Shown piece after piece: positions 8,934 through 17,072 of a stretch of DNA of 64,000 nucleotides. The number at the start of each line of letters is the position of its first letter. Position 1 is the stretch's first letter. Both the position numbers and the translations under genes were made by a program. The notes beneath the pieces are model-generated. The model did not search any database. It was not told the DNA's origin and worked only from the letters and a program-made list of their open reading frames with translations. Source of the stretch: Alphaproteobacteria bacterium (GTDB lineage Bacteria; Pseudomonadota; Alphaproteobacteria; Rhodobacterales; Rhodobacteraceae); assembly GCA_030425925.1 (NCBI GenBank), contig JAUHZO010000005.1, forward strand, positions 1-64,000. Reading direction: 5' to 3'.

Positions 8934-9479
8934 CTATCCCAGGTCCGGTTCGGGAAGACCGGCCCGCACGGGGTCCGATCCGTCCCAATCGACAGCGGCC
9001 AGCCTGATCTGGTCAAAGACGCTGCGCCGGGCCGGGGTGAGTTCGGTGATTTCGAAGGTGAAGTCAGGCTGCGCCGGGTTTTGCATGTAGATGAACCCCC
9101 CGAACCCCGACTTGCCTTCAAGCACCGGAACAAAGCCGCGGTCCCTTGCATTGGCGACCGCCCCGTCGAAATCCGCGACCCAGGACGAAAGATGCTGTGG
9201 CAGGAACCCGCCCGGATAGCGTTCGAGGAATTCCTGATAGATCGACGGGCCGGGGCCATGCGGCTTGATCACCTCGAATTGCACCCCGCCCGAGTTGGCC
9301 AGCGCGATGCCGATGGAAAGCTCGGTCGGCATGCCGCGATGGCGCACGTCGGCGATGCGGAAGTCGTCCACCACGAACCACGGTCCGATGCCGCAGGTGT
9401 CTGTCAGAAAGTCCAGCGTGGCTGTCATGTCATGGGTCACATACGCGACCTGCCGGACCTCACCAAGAAATCGGCTCAT
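8934..9479 (-). CDS. VOC superfamily (glyoxalase/dioxygenase-fold) protein
   Basis: This 181-residue protein has the paired beta-alpha-beta-beta-beta modules of the vicinal oxygen chelate fold, with an N-terminal VRQVAYVTHDMTATLDFLTD and the family-like GPWFVVDDF and RHRGMPTEL segments. Similar proteins act as isomerases, epimerases (including methylmalonyl-CoA epimerase), lyases or ring-cleaving enzymes using one metal ion. The start (MSRFLGEV) has an AGAGGAAC ribosome site upstream; a longer in-frame extension would run through the promoter. It is paralogous to the VOC protein at 35335-35862, sharing the GPxF, RG and SWDG-like elements. Precise reaction unknown. Confidence 0.82.
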   Translation of the reverse strand: MSRFLGEVRQVAYVTHDMTATLDFLTDTCGIGPWFVVDDFRIADVRHRGMPTELSIGIALANSGGVQFEVIKPHGPGPSIYQEFLERYPGGFLPQHLSSWVADFDGAVANARDRGFVPVLEGKSGFGGFIYMQNPAQPDFTFEITELTPARRSVFDQIRLAAVDWDGSDPVRAGLPEPDLG

Positions 9480-9689
9480 GGGAATGTTCCTCTTGTTGTA
9501 CGCAATGAGGCTATCCAAAATATTCAGAAGCGCAACGATCGCGTTCCGGCCAGGCACAAGGGGCGCGCGTCCGGCACGGCAAACGGCCCGGCGGCGGGAT
9601 GTGGTGTCGAAGGCCGCGCACCGTATGAAGGCCAAGGTCGGCAGCCGCCCGGAACAACGCCCGGGCGCTTCGACGGGACGGCGCGAGGC

Positions 9690-9738
9690 GTGTACATAAA
9701 TGCTTGCCTTTTGTATAATTTCGGAACAAATTTGCATA
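9690..9738. promoter_or_regulatory. Three operator half-sites spaced 21 bp (GTGTACA, TTGTATA, TTGCATA)
   Basis: Half-sites related to TTGTATA start at 9690 (5 of 7), 9711 (exact) and 9732 (6 of 7), each 21 bp apart, in the divergent gap between the VOC/SDR operon and the TRAP operon. The spacing of two helical turns places all three on one DNA face. This matches arrays at 18.4, 23.3, 38.1 and 41.4 kb, and suggests control by the island's GntR protein(s). Confidence 0.6.
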
Positions 9739-10020
9739 ATCGACGCGTTGCTGCGCACACAGCGCCAGATGCAAAAGCGGTGTTTCGAAAGGGGCGAGAG
9801 GCCGGAAAAACCGGCCTCCTCGTCAGGCTTGGGAGGAAGCCCGAAGTCGTCAGATAAGCCGCCAGATGGTCCGGCGGCATCTGGAATACGCGACGGCGCG
9901 CCGGGGCGTCAGCGCGCTGAAGGGCCCGGAACTCCGTCTCTTGGCCCGGCCGCGCGCAAAACGGTCGGGCGCGGACACGGGGAAAGTGGCGCGAAAAGAA
10001 TTCAGCGATCGAACAAACAG
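9739..10020 (+). other. Long structured leader before the first TRAP operon
   Basis: No gene is visible in the roughly 280 bases between the operator array and the dctP ribosome site. It holds a GAGGCCGG/CCGGCCTC hairpin with a 5-A loop (9798-9818) and then a GGCTT/AAGCC hairpin (9826-9841). These could be leader-RNA structures or an early attenuator; I do not recognise a riboswitch class. Overlapping open frames here have no family resemblance. Confidence 0.3.
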
Positions 10021-10030
10021 GGAGGAAAAG

Positions 10031-11194
10031 ATGAAAGTCATCAACACACAACAAGCACGCATCGGCCTGGCCGGCGTGCTGACGGCGGGCATGCTTGCCG
10101 CCGCCGGGCCCGTGGTGGCGCAGGAGATGCGTTATGCAGTCGGGCTGCCGGAAACCAGCTACAACACCGATGCGGCCAGATTCTTTGCGGACGAGATCGC
10201 AAAGAACAGCGACATGACCCTTGAGGTCTATCCCCTGTCGCTGCTGACGCTGGGGGAGATTCCCGGCGGCGTCCGCGACGGTCTGGCGGATTTCGGGTTC
10301 TCGCTGTTCCCGTACTTCCCCGCGGAATTTTCGGAGCTGAACCTGCCGGCCAACCTGTCGTGGCTTGCGTCCAGCGGATCGGGTGCCCGTTGGCCGGGCG
10401 CTGCGATGATCGGCGCGTCGGCTGAATACGTGATGTTGAACTGCCCCGACTGCCAGGCGCAGCTGGAAGGCTTCAACACGGTGTACCTGGCCAGCGGTGC
10501 CGCGGTCCAGTACGGGCTGGCCTGCAACACGCCGGTGAACACGCTCGATGACATCGCTGGTCTGCGGGTTAGGACGGGCGCGGCGGATTCGGGGCGTTTC
10601 ATCGAGTTCTTCGGCGGCACAAGCGTCGCGATCTCCGGCAACGAGATCTATGATGCGCTGAGCACCGGAAACATCGATTGCACCACCGTGCCGCCGGAAA
10701 CGCTTGTCGGCATGCGCCTGATGGAGGTCGCCGACAGCTTCAGCCACCTCATCCCCGGCAACATGTTCACCGGCATCGGCATCGCCAACATGAACCGCGA
10801 CACCTGGGCGGGTCTTTCCGAAGAAAAGCGTCAGGTGGTGCTCGACGCCGCTGCACAGATGGGCATCAACGCCTGGATCAACGTGCGCGGCCTCAACCAG
10901 GCGGCGCTGGACGCGTTCTCGTCCGCCGGCAATTCCGTGATCACGGTTTCCGAAGCTGACCAGGCGCGGATCGCCACCTTCGCCCAGGAGGACCTGGCGG
11001 TCGTGCGCAGCCAGTTCGCGGACACCTACGGCGTCCCGAATGTCGACGAGAAGATCGAGGTCATCACCGGGCTGATCAACAAGTGGATCGGTCTGACGAA
11101 CGAGGTCGAGGAGATGGAGCTTGCCGCTTTCGTCGAACTCTACCAGCGCGAGATCTATTCCAAGATCGACGTGGCAACCTACGGCATCCAGTAG
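10031..11194 (+). CDS. dctP: TRAP transporter substrate-binding protein DctP
   Basis: This 387-residue periplasmic protein has a Sec signal (hydrophobic GLAGVLTAGMLAAAGPVVAQ, cleavage near AQ/EM) and the DctP fold, with the conserved IAGLRVRTGAADSGRFIEFFGG segment that carries the Arg gripping the ligand carboxylate. TRAP binding proteins mostly bind organic acids. The start at 10031 directly follows an excellent GGAGGAAAAG ribosome site; upstream in-frame codons belong to leader. It heads the dctPQM genes of this importer and is followed by an attenuator-like hairpin before dctQ. Confidence 0.93.
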   Translation: MKVINTQQARIGLAGVLTAGMLAAAGPVVAQEMRYAVGLPETSYNTDAARFFADEIAKNSDMTLEVYPLSLLTLGEIPGGVRDGLADFGFSLFPYFPAEFSELNLPANLSWLASSGSGARWPGAAMIGASAEYVMLNCPDCQAQLEGFNTVYLASGAAVQYGLACNTPVNTLDDIAGLRVRTGAADSGRFIEFFGGTSVAISGNEIYDALSTGNIDCTTVPPETLVGMRLMEVADSFSHLIPGNMFTGIGIANMNRDTWAGLSEEKRQVVLDAAAQMGINAWINVRGLNQAALDAFSSAGNSVITVSEADQARIATFAQEDLAVVRSQFADTYGVPNVDEKIEVITGLINKWIGLTNEVEEMELAAFVELYQREIYSKIDVATYGIQ

Positions 11195-11206
11195 TCTGAC
11201 CGACGC

Positions 11207-11238
11207 AGAGCGCCCTGCTCAGGCAAGCGGGGCGCTCT
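11207..11238 (+). terminator. Attenuator-like stem-loop between dctP and dctQ
   Basis: AGAGCGCCCTGC (11207-11218) pairs with GCGGGGCGCTCT (11227-11238), allowing a G-T pair, around an 8-base loop and is followed by TT. This is 12 bases past the dctP stop. It probably ends a share of transcripts so that binding protein is made in excess of the membrane subunits. Confidence 0.6.
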
Positions 11239-11395
11239 TTCCTGCAACGTCCGGGGTCCGGGGTGCCTGCCGGTCAGGCACGGATGGTGGTGCAACGGGC
11301 TTCCGAGCGAGCAGGCGGGCTGACCTGCAGTTCGTTTGAGAGATTGAACTTGGCCAGCCAGACCGACAGGCAACAGAACGAGGCAGTCAGGCACA

Positions 11396-11947
11396 ATGTA
11401 TCAGACCCTGCGCATTATCGACACGATTACGGTCTATATCGGGTACATCGCGGCGGCCGCGGTGGTGCTGATGATGGTGCATGTCACACTCGACGTGGTG
11501 CTGGATGTGCTGTTCAACCGTCCGATCCCCGCGACGCTGGTGATCGTGTCCAACTATTACATGCCGCTTGTGGCCTTCCTGCCCCTGGCCTTTGTGGAGC
11601 GTCTGGACAATCACGTGAAGGTCGATGTCGCCACGCAGTTTCTGCCGCTGGTCGCGCAGAGGCATCTTTACGGTTGGACCTTTCTCGTCTGCCTGGGGAT
11701 CTGCGTTCTGCTCACCTATGCCACCTGGCTGGAAGCGGTCAGCAAGTTCCGCGTGGGCTCCTTCAGCCTTGAGCGCGGCGTGGCTGTCCCGACCTGGCCC
11801 GTGCGGTTCGCCGCGCCGCTGGCCTATGGCCTTCTGTCGGTCCTCTACCTGTTCAAGTTCATCGCCTACATCCTTGGAAGCGACGTCCTTCGGACCCAGA
11901 AAAACACCCTTGGCGCCCTGGGCGATCTTGGCGGATCAGACGAATGA
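11396..11947 (+). CDS. dctQ: TRAP transporter small permease DctQ
   Basis: A 183-residue integral membrane protein with four predicted helices (for example VYIGYIAAAAVVLMMVHVTLDVVLDVLF and HLYGWTFLVCLGICVLL) and the DctQ-like YYMPLVAFLPLAFVERLDNHVKVD segment. DctQ forms the stabilising domain of the TRAP membrane complex with DctM. It is about 200 bases after dctP, separated by the hairpin and an otherwise empty stretch, and overlaps dctM by 4 bases, so the two permease genes are coupled. Confidence 0.92.
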   Translation: MYQTLRIIDTITVYIGYIAAAAVVLMMVHVTLDVVLDVLFNRPIPATLVIVSNYYMPLVAFLPLAFVERLDNHVKVDVATQFLPLVAQRHLYGWTFLVCLGICVLLTYATWLEAVSKFRVGSFSLERGVAVPTWPVRFAAPLAYGLLSVLYLFKFIAYILGSDVLRTQKNTLGALGDLGGSDE

Positions 11948-13251
11948 GCAACATTGACATTGGCCTGACCGGCATTGGCGTCCTGCTTCTCTTGATCGCG
12001 CTGCGCGTTCCGATCGCGATCAGCCTGTTTGCAGTGCCGCTTGCCGGCATCTACGCCATGTTCGGCTGGAAGCCGGCGCTTGGCGCGCTCAAGGTGATCC
12101 CCTACGGGTTCGCCGCGACCTGGGAGCTCAGCTCCATCCCCATGTTCCTGCTGATGGGCTATCTTGCCTATCACACCGGCATCACCGGGGGATTGTTCGA
12201 GGCCGCCCGGGTCTGGCTGTCCCGATTGCCCGGCGGCCTTGCGGTCGCCAGTATCTTCGGCGCTTCGGGATTTGCCGCGGTGACGGGGTCTTCGGTCGCG
12301 ACAGCGGCGGCCATGGGCCGGATCGCCGTGCCCGAGATGCAGCGCGTCGGCTATGACAAAAGGCTGGCGACCGGCACCGTGGCGGCGGCCGGTACCATTG
12401 GCGCACTGATCCCGCCAAGTATCCTGCTGATCCTCTATGGCGTGATCGCCGAAGTCCCCATCAACCAGCTTTTCGTGGCGGGGGCCGGGGTGGGGCTGCT
12501 GTCGGCCTTTGCCTATGTCGTGCTGGTGATCGGCTGGGCGACCTTCTGGCCCCATGTCGCGCCCCGCACGACCGAGACGTTCACCTTCGGCGAACGCCTT
12601 CGCGTCCTGAAGAAGATCTCTCCGGTCCTGCTGCTTGCGATGATGGTCTTTGGCGGCCTGTTCACGGGCCTGTTCACCCCGACCGAGGCCGGCGCGGTCG
12701 GCGCGTCCTTCTGCGCCCTGATCGCGTTGTTCCAGGGGCGGCTGACCTGGGCAAGGTTCCGGGTGTCCGTGACCGAGTCGTTCACCAGCACCGCCGCGAT
12801 CCTGTTTATCGTGATCGGCGCGAACCTGCTGGCGCGGTTCGTCGCGCTCAGCGGTGTGGATGACTATATTTCGGACGTCATCGCCGCCCTGGGGTCATCC
12901 ACCTACCTGTTCCTGGCCAGCGTCGTATTGATTTACCTGGTCCTTGGCATGTTCCTGGAACCCACAGGCGCGATGATCATCACGCTGCCCATCGTCCTGC
13001 CCGTGGCCAGCGCGCTTGGCGTGAACGAATTGTGGTTCGGCATCTTCATCGCCAAGCTGCTGGAGGTCGGCATGATCACGCCGCCCATCGGCCTGAACGT
13101 CTTTGTGCTGAACGGGATCGTGGGCAAGGACGTCACTCTTGGCGATATCTTCCGGGGCACCGGGCGCTTCGTGGCGACGGATATGGTCGTGTTGCTTGTC
13201 ATGATCGTCTTCCCCGGGATCGTGCTGTTCCTGCCCCAGATCATGCAGTGA
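11944..13251 (+). CDS. dctM: TRAP transporter large permease DctM
   Basis: A 435-residue ion-coupled permease with about twelve membrane segments. It shows family hallmarks: FGASGFAAVTGSSVATAAAMG near residues 100-120, GTIGALIPPSILLILYG, and LFTPTEAGAVGA; the C-terminal half has MFLEPTGAMIITLPIVLPVA and MITPPIGLNVFVLNG. It moves the substrate delivered by DctP across the inner membrane using a sodium or proton gradient. The ATGA overlap with dctQ suggests translational coupling. Complete and ordinary for its family. Confidence 0.95.
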   Translation: MSNIDIGLTGIGVLLLLIALRVPIAISLFAVPLAGIYAMFGWKPALGALKVIPYGFAATWELSSIPMFLLMGYLAYHTGITGGLFEAARVWLSRLPGGLAVASIFGASGFAAVTGSSVATAAAMGRIAVPEMQRVGYDKRLATGTVAAAGTIGALIPPSILLILYGVIAEVPINQLFVAGAGVGLLSAFAYVVLVIGWATFWPHVAPRTTETFTFGERLRVLKKISPVLLLAMMVFGGLFTGLFTPTEAGAVGASFCALIALFQGRLTWARFRVSVTESFTSTAAILFIVIGANLLARFVALSGVDDYISDVIAALGSSTYLFLASVVLIYLVLGMFLEPTGAMIITLPIVLPVASALGVNELWFGIFIAKLLEVGMITPPIGLNVFVLNGIVGKDVTLGDIFRGTGRFVATDMVVLLVMIVFPGIVLFLPQIMQ

Positions 13252-13333
13252 GATCGGGCAGGGACGACAGAAGAAGACCGGCGCGCACCGGCAGGGGATC
13301 GGGCCTGACACCAGCAAGAAAGGGCATGTGGGT

Positions 13334-14248
13334 ATGAAAGTCGCTGTCTTCTCGGCCACCGGAGATCAGGGGCACGCGCAGGTCATGGCGTTGCTTGAGG
13401 CCGGGCACCAGCCTGTCGCGATCTCGCGCAATCCGGGCGCGGCCGGGTTCCCTGCCAGCGTGGAGCTAAGGTCCGCAAAGTATGCCGATCACGCCAGCCT
13501 TGTGGCCGCAATGGACGGCGTTGATGCCGTCCTTCTGAACCTGGCATCGACATCGTTCCACGCGGCCCAGCCGCAGATCGAGGCCGCCGAGATCATCGGA
13601 CAGGCGGCGGCTGCGTCGGGGACAATCCAGTCCCTTGTGTTCAACACCAGCATGCCCGTGCCGGACCGCATGATGGGGATCGCGGCGCAGGATGCGCGGC
13701 TGGAGATGCGCAACCGGATCATGGGGTCTGGAGCGCCTGCCATCGCCATTCAGCCCGTCGTCTATCTGGACAATCTGCTCAAGGCCTGGGCCTGGCCGCA
13801 GATCGAGAGGGATGGACTGCTGTATTACCCGCACCGCGAAACGCTGGACGTATCGTGGATCTGTCACGCGGATCTGGCGAAACTCATGGTCGCCGCGGCG
13901 GAACGCCCGCATCTTGCCGGCCGCGTGTTTCCCGTCGGCGGTCCAGAGGCGATCCGTGGCCCGGATCTGGCGCGGCGGCTGTCGAAGGTCTGGGGCCTTC
14001 CGCTGCGGTTCCAGTCGATGCCGATGGAGACCTGCGGAGAGATCATGGCGAGCGTTTTCAAGGGCTCGGCCACGCTGGACCTCGACACGCTCGCGCGCGA
14101 GATGGCGCTGAAATACGCGTGGTACAACGACGAGACGGAAAAGCCGTTCCTTGTCGACATGGCGCCGGTGTTGAAGGAGATGCCCGTGACCCTGACCTCG
14201 CTTGAAGATTGGGCCGCGGCGCAGACGCTTCCGCTTGGGGCCTTTTGA
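13334..14248 (+). CDS. NmrA-like NAD(P)-binding protein
   Basis: This 304-residue protein is an atypical SDR of the NmrA/NAD(P)H-binding group: N-terminal MKVAVFSATGDQGHAQVMALLEAGHQ with a GxxGxxG-type dinucleotide site, no YxxxK pair, and a C-terminal half similar to isoflavone-reductase-like or quinone-reductase-like proteins. Such proteins are either reductases or redox sensors. The ATG at 13334 is used (AGAAAGGG upstream) rather than a GTG two codons earlier. It lies about 80 bases after dctM on the same strand and ends 17 bases before the EthD gene, so it probably belongs to the TRAP operon. Confidence 0.8.
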   Translation: MKVAVFSATGDQGHAQVMALLEAGHQPVAISRNPGAAGFPASVELRSAKYADHASLVAAMDGVDAVLLNLASTSFHAAQPQIEAAEIIGQAAAASGTIQSLVFNTSMPVPDRMMGIAAQDARLEMRNRIMGSGAPAIAIQPVVYLDNLLKAWAWPQIERDGLLYYPHRETLDVSWICHADLAKLMVAAAERPHLAGRVFPVGGPEAIRGPDLARRLSKVWGLPLRFQSMPMETCGEIMASVFKGSATLDLDTLAREMALKYAWYNDETEKPFLVDMAPVLKEMPVTLTSLEDWAAAQTLPLGAF

Positions 14249-14265
14249 ACGGAGCAAGACCCATC

Positions 14266-14937
14266 ATGACGATCCTCAGAAAACGGGTGACCCTGATCAA
14301 GGCCAAGGCGGGGATGTCTTCGGCGGATTTCGACGCGCACTGGTCGGGCCCGCATGGCGAACTAGCCAAGGAACTGCCCGGGTTGATCTGGTATGTGCAG
14401 AACCACATTGTCGATTGTCTGACGCCGCCGCAGGGCCGCTTTGGCGAGGTCCACGGCATTGCCGAACTTGCGTTTCAGGACCCCGAAAGGCTGCGCGGAC
14501 CCATCACAGGCTGGTCGCGCGTGGGCGAGTTGCTGGAGGATGAACGCGTGTTCCTTGGCGACAAGCTCACCTTTGTGACCCGCGCACTGTCAAGTCCGCC
14601 GGGGCTTCATCCGCGCCGCCTCATCGCGACGCTCGATCAGCCGGGCGAGGGGGCGCACGCCCCCGATGACGCGGCGCTGTCCGCCGCTACCGCCGCGATT
14701 TCCCAACTGGTGCCCTGTCATGTTCAGGCAGTGGAGCCGGATCCCGGAGCGCCCGCCGACGATCCCGAGGCCGGGCCCCGGGCGCTTCTCTTCGTCGAGC
14801 TTCCCAACGATGCGGCGCGCGACCTGCTGCAGCCACAGGGACCGATCCTGCGGCACATCGAAGGTCTGGGCCTCCCAACCTCGGTCTATCTGGTGGCCGC
14901 GGAAGCCAAGCGCGTCCCGATAGATGCGCCGGGCTGA
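14266..14937 (+). CDS. EthD-domain protein
   Basis: A 223-residue protein whose first half contains the EthD ferredoxin-like fold: MTILRKRVTLIKAKAGMS, then FDAHWSGPHGELAKELPG and YVQNHIVD, the DxHWxGPHG element being diagnostic. A second, weaker repeat of the fold may make up residues 110-215, as in dimeric alpha+beta barrel proteins. EthD proteins occur in oxidative degradation clusters with unclear roles (accessory to oxygenation, decarboxylation or isomerisation). The start at 14266 is preceded by GGAG. Last gene of the plus-strand TRAP run; the next gene faces it. Confidence 0.8.
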   Translation: MTILRKRVTLIKAKAGMSSADFDAHWSGPHGELAKELPGLIWYVQNHIVDCLTPPQGRFGEVHGIAELAFQDPERLRGPITGWSRVGELLEDERVFLGDKLTFVTRALSSPPGLHPRRLIATLDQPGEGAHAPDDAALSAATAAISQLVPCHVQAVEPDPGAPADDPEAGPRALLFVELPNDAARDLLQPQGPILRHIEGLGLPTSVYLVAAEAKRVPIDAPG

Positions 14938-14956
14938 GCCGCCTGTCAAAGCCTTG

Positions 14957-15511
14957 TCAGCCGGTGTAGTGCTTTGCCCAGGTGTTGTAGCAATCCAGCG
15001 TTTCGGGGTAGTCGGCCGCGCGCTGATCGCCGTATCCGCGCATCCTTAGCTTGGACCCCAGCGCTTCGCCGTATTCCTCGACCGGGACGTAGTAGAGGAA
15101 CTTCAGCAAGCGGCGAGAGAACCGCCATACCCCGTCCTCGCGGCTGAACGCGTCTTCGTAGCGCAGGCTGCCGACCAGCGTTTGCCCGTTGCGATGCGCT
15201 TCGGCATGGCAGAAGACCTCTCCGGTCGCGCGGTCGGCGTCGGTTTCGTCGAAGGTGATGATGGTGTCGTGGGTCCAGTGCACCGAAATATCGAGAACCT
15301 CGAACCGTGTGCGGTACATCTCCATGATTCCGTCAAGGCCGATCCCGGTCATCATGCCGTCCGCCGAATGCACTTCGGCGTCTTCGGTAAAGAGCGACCG
15401 CAGGAGAGGCACATCCCGGTCGTCACATGCCTTGCAGTATTTCGAGATGATCTCGAGGATCGCGAACCGGCTTTCGATCCTGTCTAGGCGTCTGAGAATG
15501 TCGTCGCTCAT
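14957..15511 (-). CDS. SnoaL/NTF2-like protein
   Basis: This 184-residue protein has the cone-shaped NTF2-like fold signature: an N-terminal helix IESRFAILEIISKYCKACDDRD, then LLRSLFTEDAEVHSADG and a beta-sheet with HWTHDTIITFDETDADRATGEVFCHAEAH. Related members include the small subunits of Rieske dioxygenases, steroid delta-isomerases and bile-acid dehydratase BaiE-like proteins. The residues do not settle which. It follows the thiolase-fold/DUF35 genes on the minus strand by about 20 bases, so it may act on a product of that pair, for example as a dehydratase or isomerase. Confidence 0.8.
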   Translation of the reverse strand: MSDDILRRLDRIESRFAILEIISKYCKACDDRDVPLLRSLFTEDAEVHSADGMMTGIGLDGIMEMYRTRFEVLDISVHWTHDTIITFDETDADRATGEVFCHAEAHRNGQTLVGSLRYEDAFSREDGVWRFSRRLLKFLYYVPVEEYGEALGSKLRMRGYGDQRAADYPETLDCYNTWAKHYTG

Positions 15512-15531
15512 GGTGCTGTGTCTCCTCTGGG

Positions 15532-16692
15532 TTAAACTGTGGCCTCGGTCCCGAATACCAGCGTCGCCTGGCTGGAAAGAACGCCGCCATTGCCATGGCT
15601 CAGCGCAATGTCGATCCCGGGGACCTGCCGGTCGCCCGCCTCGCCGCGCAGTTGCCGCACCGCTTCGACCATGGTGAAAAGCCCGTACATTCCCGGATGG
15701 TTGCACGACAGGCCGCCGCCATTGGTGTTCACCGGCAACGCGCCGCCTGGCGCAATGGCGCCCGAGGAGACGAAACGCCCACCTTCGCCCTTGGGGCAAA
15801 AGCCGAGATCCTCAAGGAACAGGACGGTGTTGATCGTGAAGGCGTCATAGAGCTGCACGGCGCCGATATCAGCTGGGGATACGCCGGCCGCCGCCATCGC
15901 CCTTGGTCCCGAAATCGCCGCGCCCGTAACCGTCAGATCGGGCATCGCGGCGATTTCCTTGTGGGTGACGCTGGCAGCGCCGCCCAGAAGCGGAACGACC
16001 GGGCGGCGGGCCGATTTCGCCCGATCCGTTCTGGTCATGACGACAGCCGCCGCGCCATCGGTCACAAGGCAGCAATCCGACACCGACAGGGGCGAGGACA
16101 CGATCCTTGTCGAAAGAAGCTCTTCAAGCGTTGTATCCTCACGGCGGAACGCCTCGGGGTTCAGTTTCGCCCAGCCGCGCGCGGCCAGGGCCACATGGGC
16201 AAGGTCTTCTTTGGTGGTGCCGAAGTCGTGCATGTGGCGAGCGGCGGCAAGCGCGTAGCCGCCCACCGGCATACGCGCGCCATGCGGCGCCTCATAGGGG
16301 GAGCCGGTCAGTGCAGAGACGAGCTTGCCCGAAGCGGTCCGCTGGTTCGATCCATAGGTGATCAGGGCAACGTCGATCAGCCCGGCATCGAGCGCAAGCG
16401 CGGCGTGGATCGCGTGACAGAGAAAGCTCGACCCGCCTGTCCGGTTGTTGTCGACAAGGCTTGGCTGGATGCCGAAATATTCGGCCATCGCCAAGCCGCC
16501 AAGCAAGTCGCTGGGCAGCGCCACGAACAGGCCATCGACATCGGCGATCGAGAGGCCGGCGTCGTCCAGCGCCAGATAGCCCGCCTGTGCCGCCATTTCG
16601 AGGGCCGACGCACCGGCGCATTCCCCCAGGCCATAGGTGGCCGCGCCCACGACGGCGGTGCGCCCGCGCGGAAAGCGCGACTCCCAGCTCAT
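15532..16692 (-). CDS. Thiolase-fold protein lacking the nucleophilic Cys (lipid-transfer/aldolase type)
   Basis: A 386-residue member of the thiolase superfamily (SCP-x/Ltp2-like branch): N-terminal TAVVGAATYGLGE and DVDGLF, and C-terminal GGGLSCNHPGMYG with the conserved His. The usual NxxCxSG nucleophile region reads NNRTGGSSF (82-90), so the acyl-accepting Cys is absent; the second catalytic Cys near the C-terminus is also missing. A YDAFT segment (282-286) is present. In steroid side-chain degradation, Cys-less Ltp2 proteins pair with a DUF35 partner and catalyse retro-aldol cleavage instead of thiolysis. The next upstream gene is a DUF35 protein, overlapping by 4 bases, so that role is the better inference. 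Confidence 0.85.
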   Translation of the reverse strand: MSWESRFPRGRTAVVGAATYGLGECAGASALEMAAQAGYLALDDAGLSIADVDGLFVALPSDLLGGLAMAEYFGIQPSLVDNNRTGGSSFLCHAIHAALALDAGLIDVALITYGSNQRTASGKLVSALTGSPYEAPHGARMPVGGYALAAARHMHDFGTTKEDLAHVALAARGWAKLNPEAFRREDTTLEELLSTRIVSSPLSVSDCCLVTDGAAAVVMTRTDRAKSARRPVVPLLGGAASVTHKEIAAMPDLTVTGAAISGPRAMAAAGVSPADIGAVQLYDAFTINTVLFLEDLGFCPKGEGGRFVSSGAIAPGGALPVNTNGGGLSCNHPGMYGLFTMVEAVRQLRGEAGDRQVPGIDIALSHGNGGVLSSQATLVFGTEATV

Positions 16693-17060
16693 GGCGCGGG
16701 GTCGAAGACGACCATCGGCGTCTCACCCTCTGTCACGATGCGCGCCACGACGGGATCGCCGATCGCCACGTCCTCTGGCGATGCGTCTGGCATGTGCGAG
16801 AGCATCCGTGCGCCCTCGTCCAGGTCGACCAGCACGATGATCCTTGCGGGCTTGGGCGGGCGATTGGGCTGGACGGTCACGGCGTGGATCGTGCCGCGGC
16901 CGGACACCGGCTGAAACTCTGTCAGTTGGCCGCCATGCCCCGGTGCCCGGAGCCGGGGCGGAAAAACCGCGAGGCCCGTTGCAGGGTCGCGCTGGAGCCA
17001 GAACGACCCGTCTGCCAGAAGCGCCAGAAACCGCTTTTCCGCATGCAAGGTCTCTTCCAA
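16689..17060 (-). CDS. DUF35 OB-fold protein with degenerate zinc ribbon
   Basis: This 123-residue protein is a DUF35 partner: an N-terminal helical and rubredoxin-like segment, then an OB-fold starting at VSGRGTIHAVTV (52-63) and ending GETPMVVFDPAP. Family members usually carry four zinc-binding Cys in a CPxCG-type knuckle after FPPR; here the region reads FPPRLRAPGHGGQLTEFQP and contains no Cys at all. The OB-fold is intact, so it can probably still dock with the thiolase-fold protein. Gene order and a 4-base overlap indicate a two-subunit complex. It is 12 bases after the CoA transferase gene. Confidence 0.85.
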   Translation of the reverse strand: MEETLHAEKRFLALLADGSFWLQRDPATGLAVFPPRLRAPGHGGQLTEFQPVSGRGTIHAVTVQPNRPPKPARIIVLVDLDEGARMLSHMPDASPEDVAIGDPVVARIVTEGETPMVVFDPAP

Positions 17061-17072
17061 GATCCCGGTTCC

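Noticed and set aside
15532-16692. Calling this a classical acetyl-CoA acetyltransferase
   Set aside because: The nucleophilic Cys motif is replaced by NNRTGGSSF and the second catalytic Cys is not seen.
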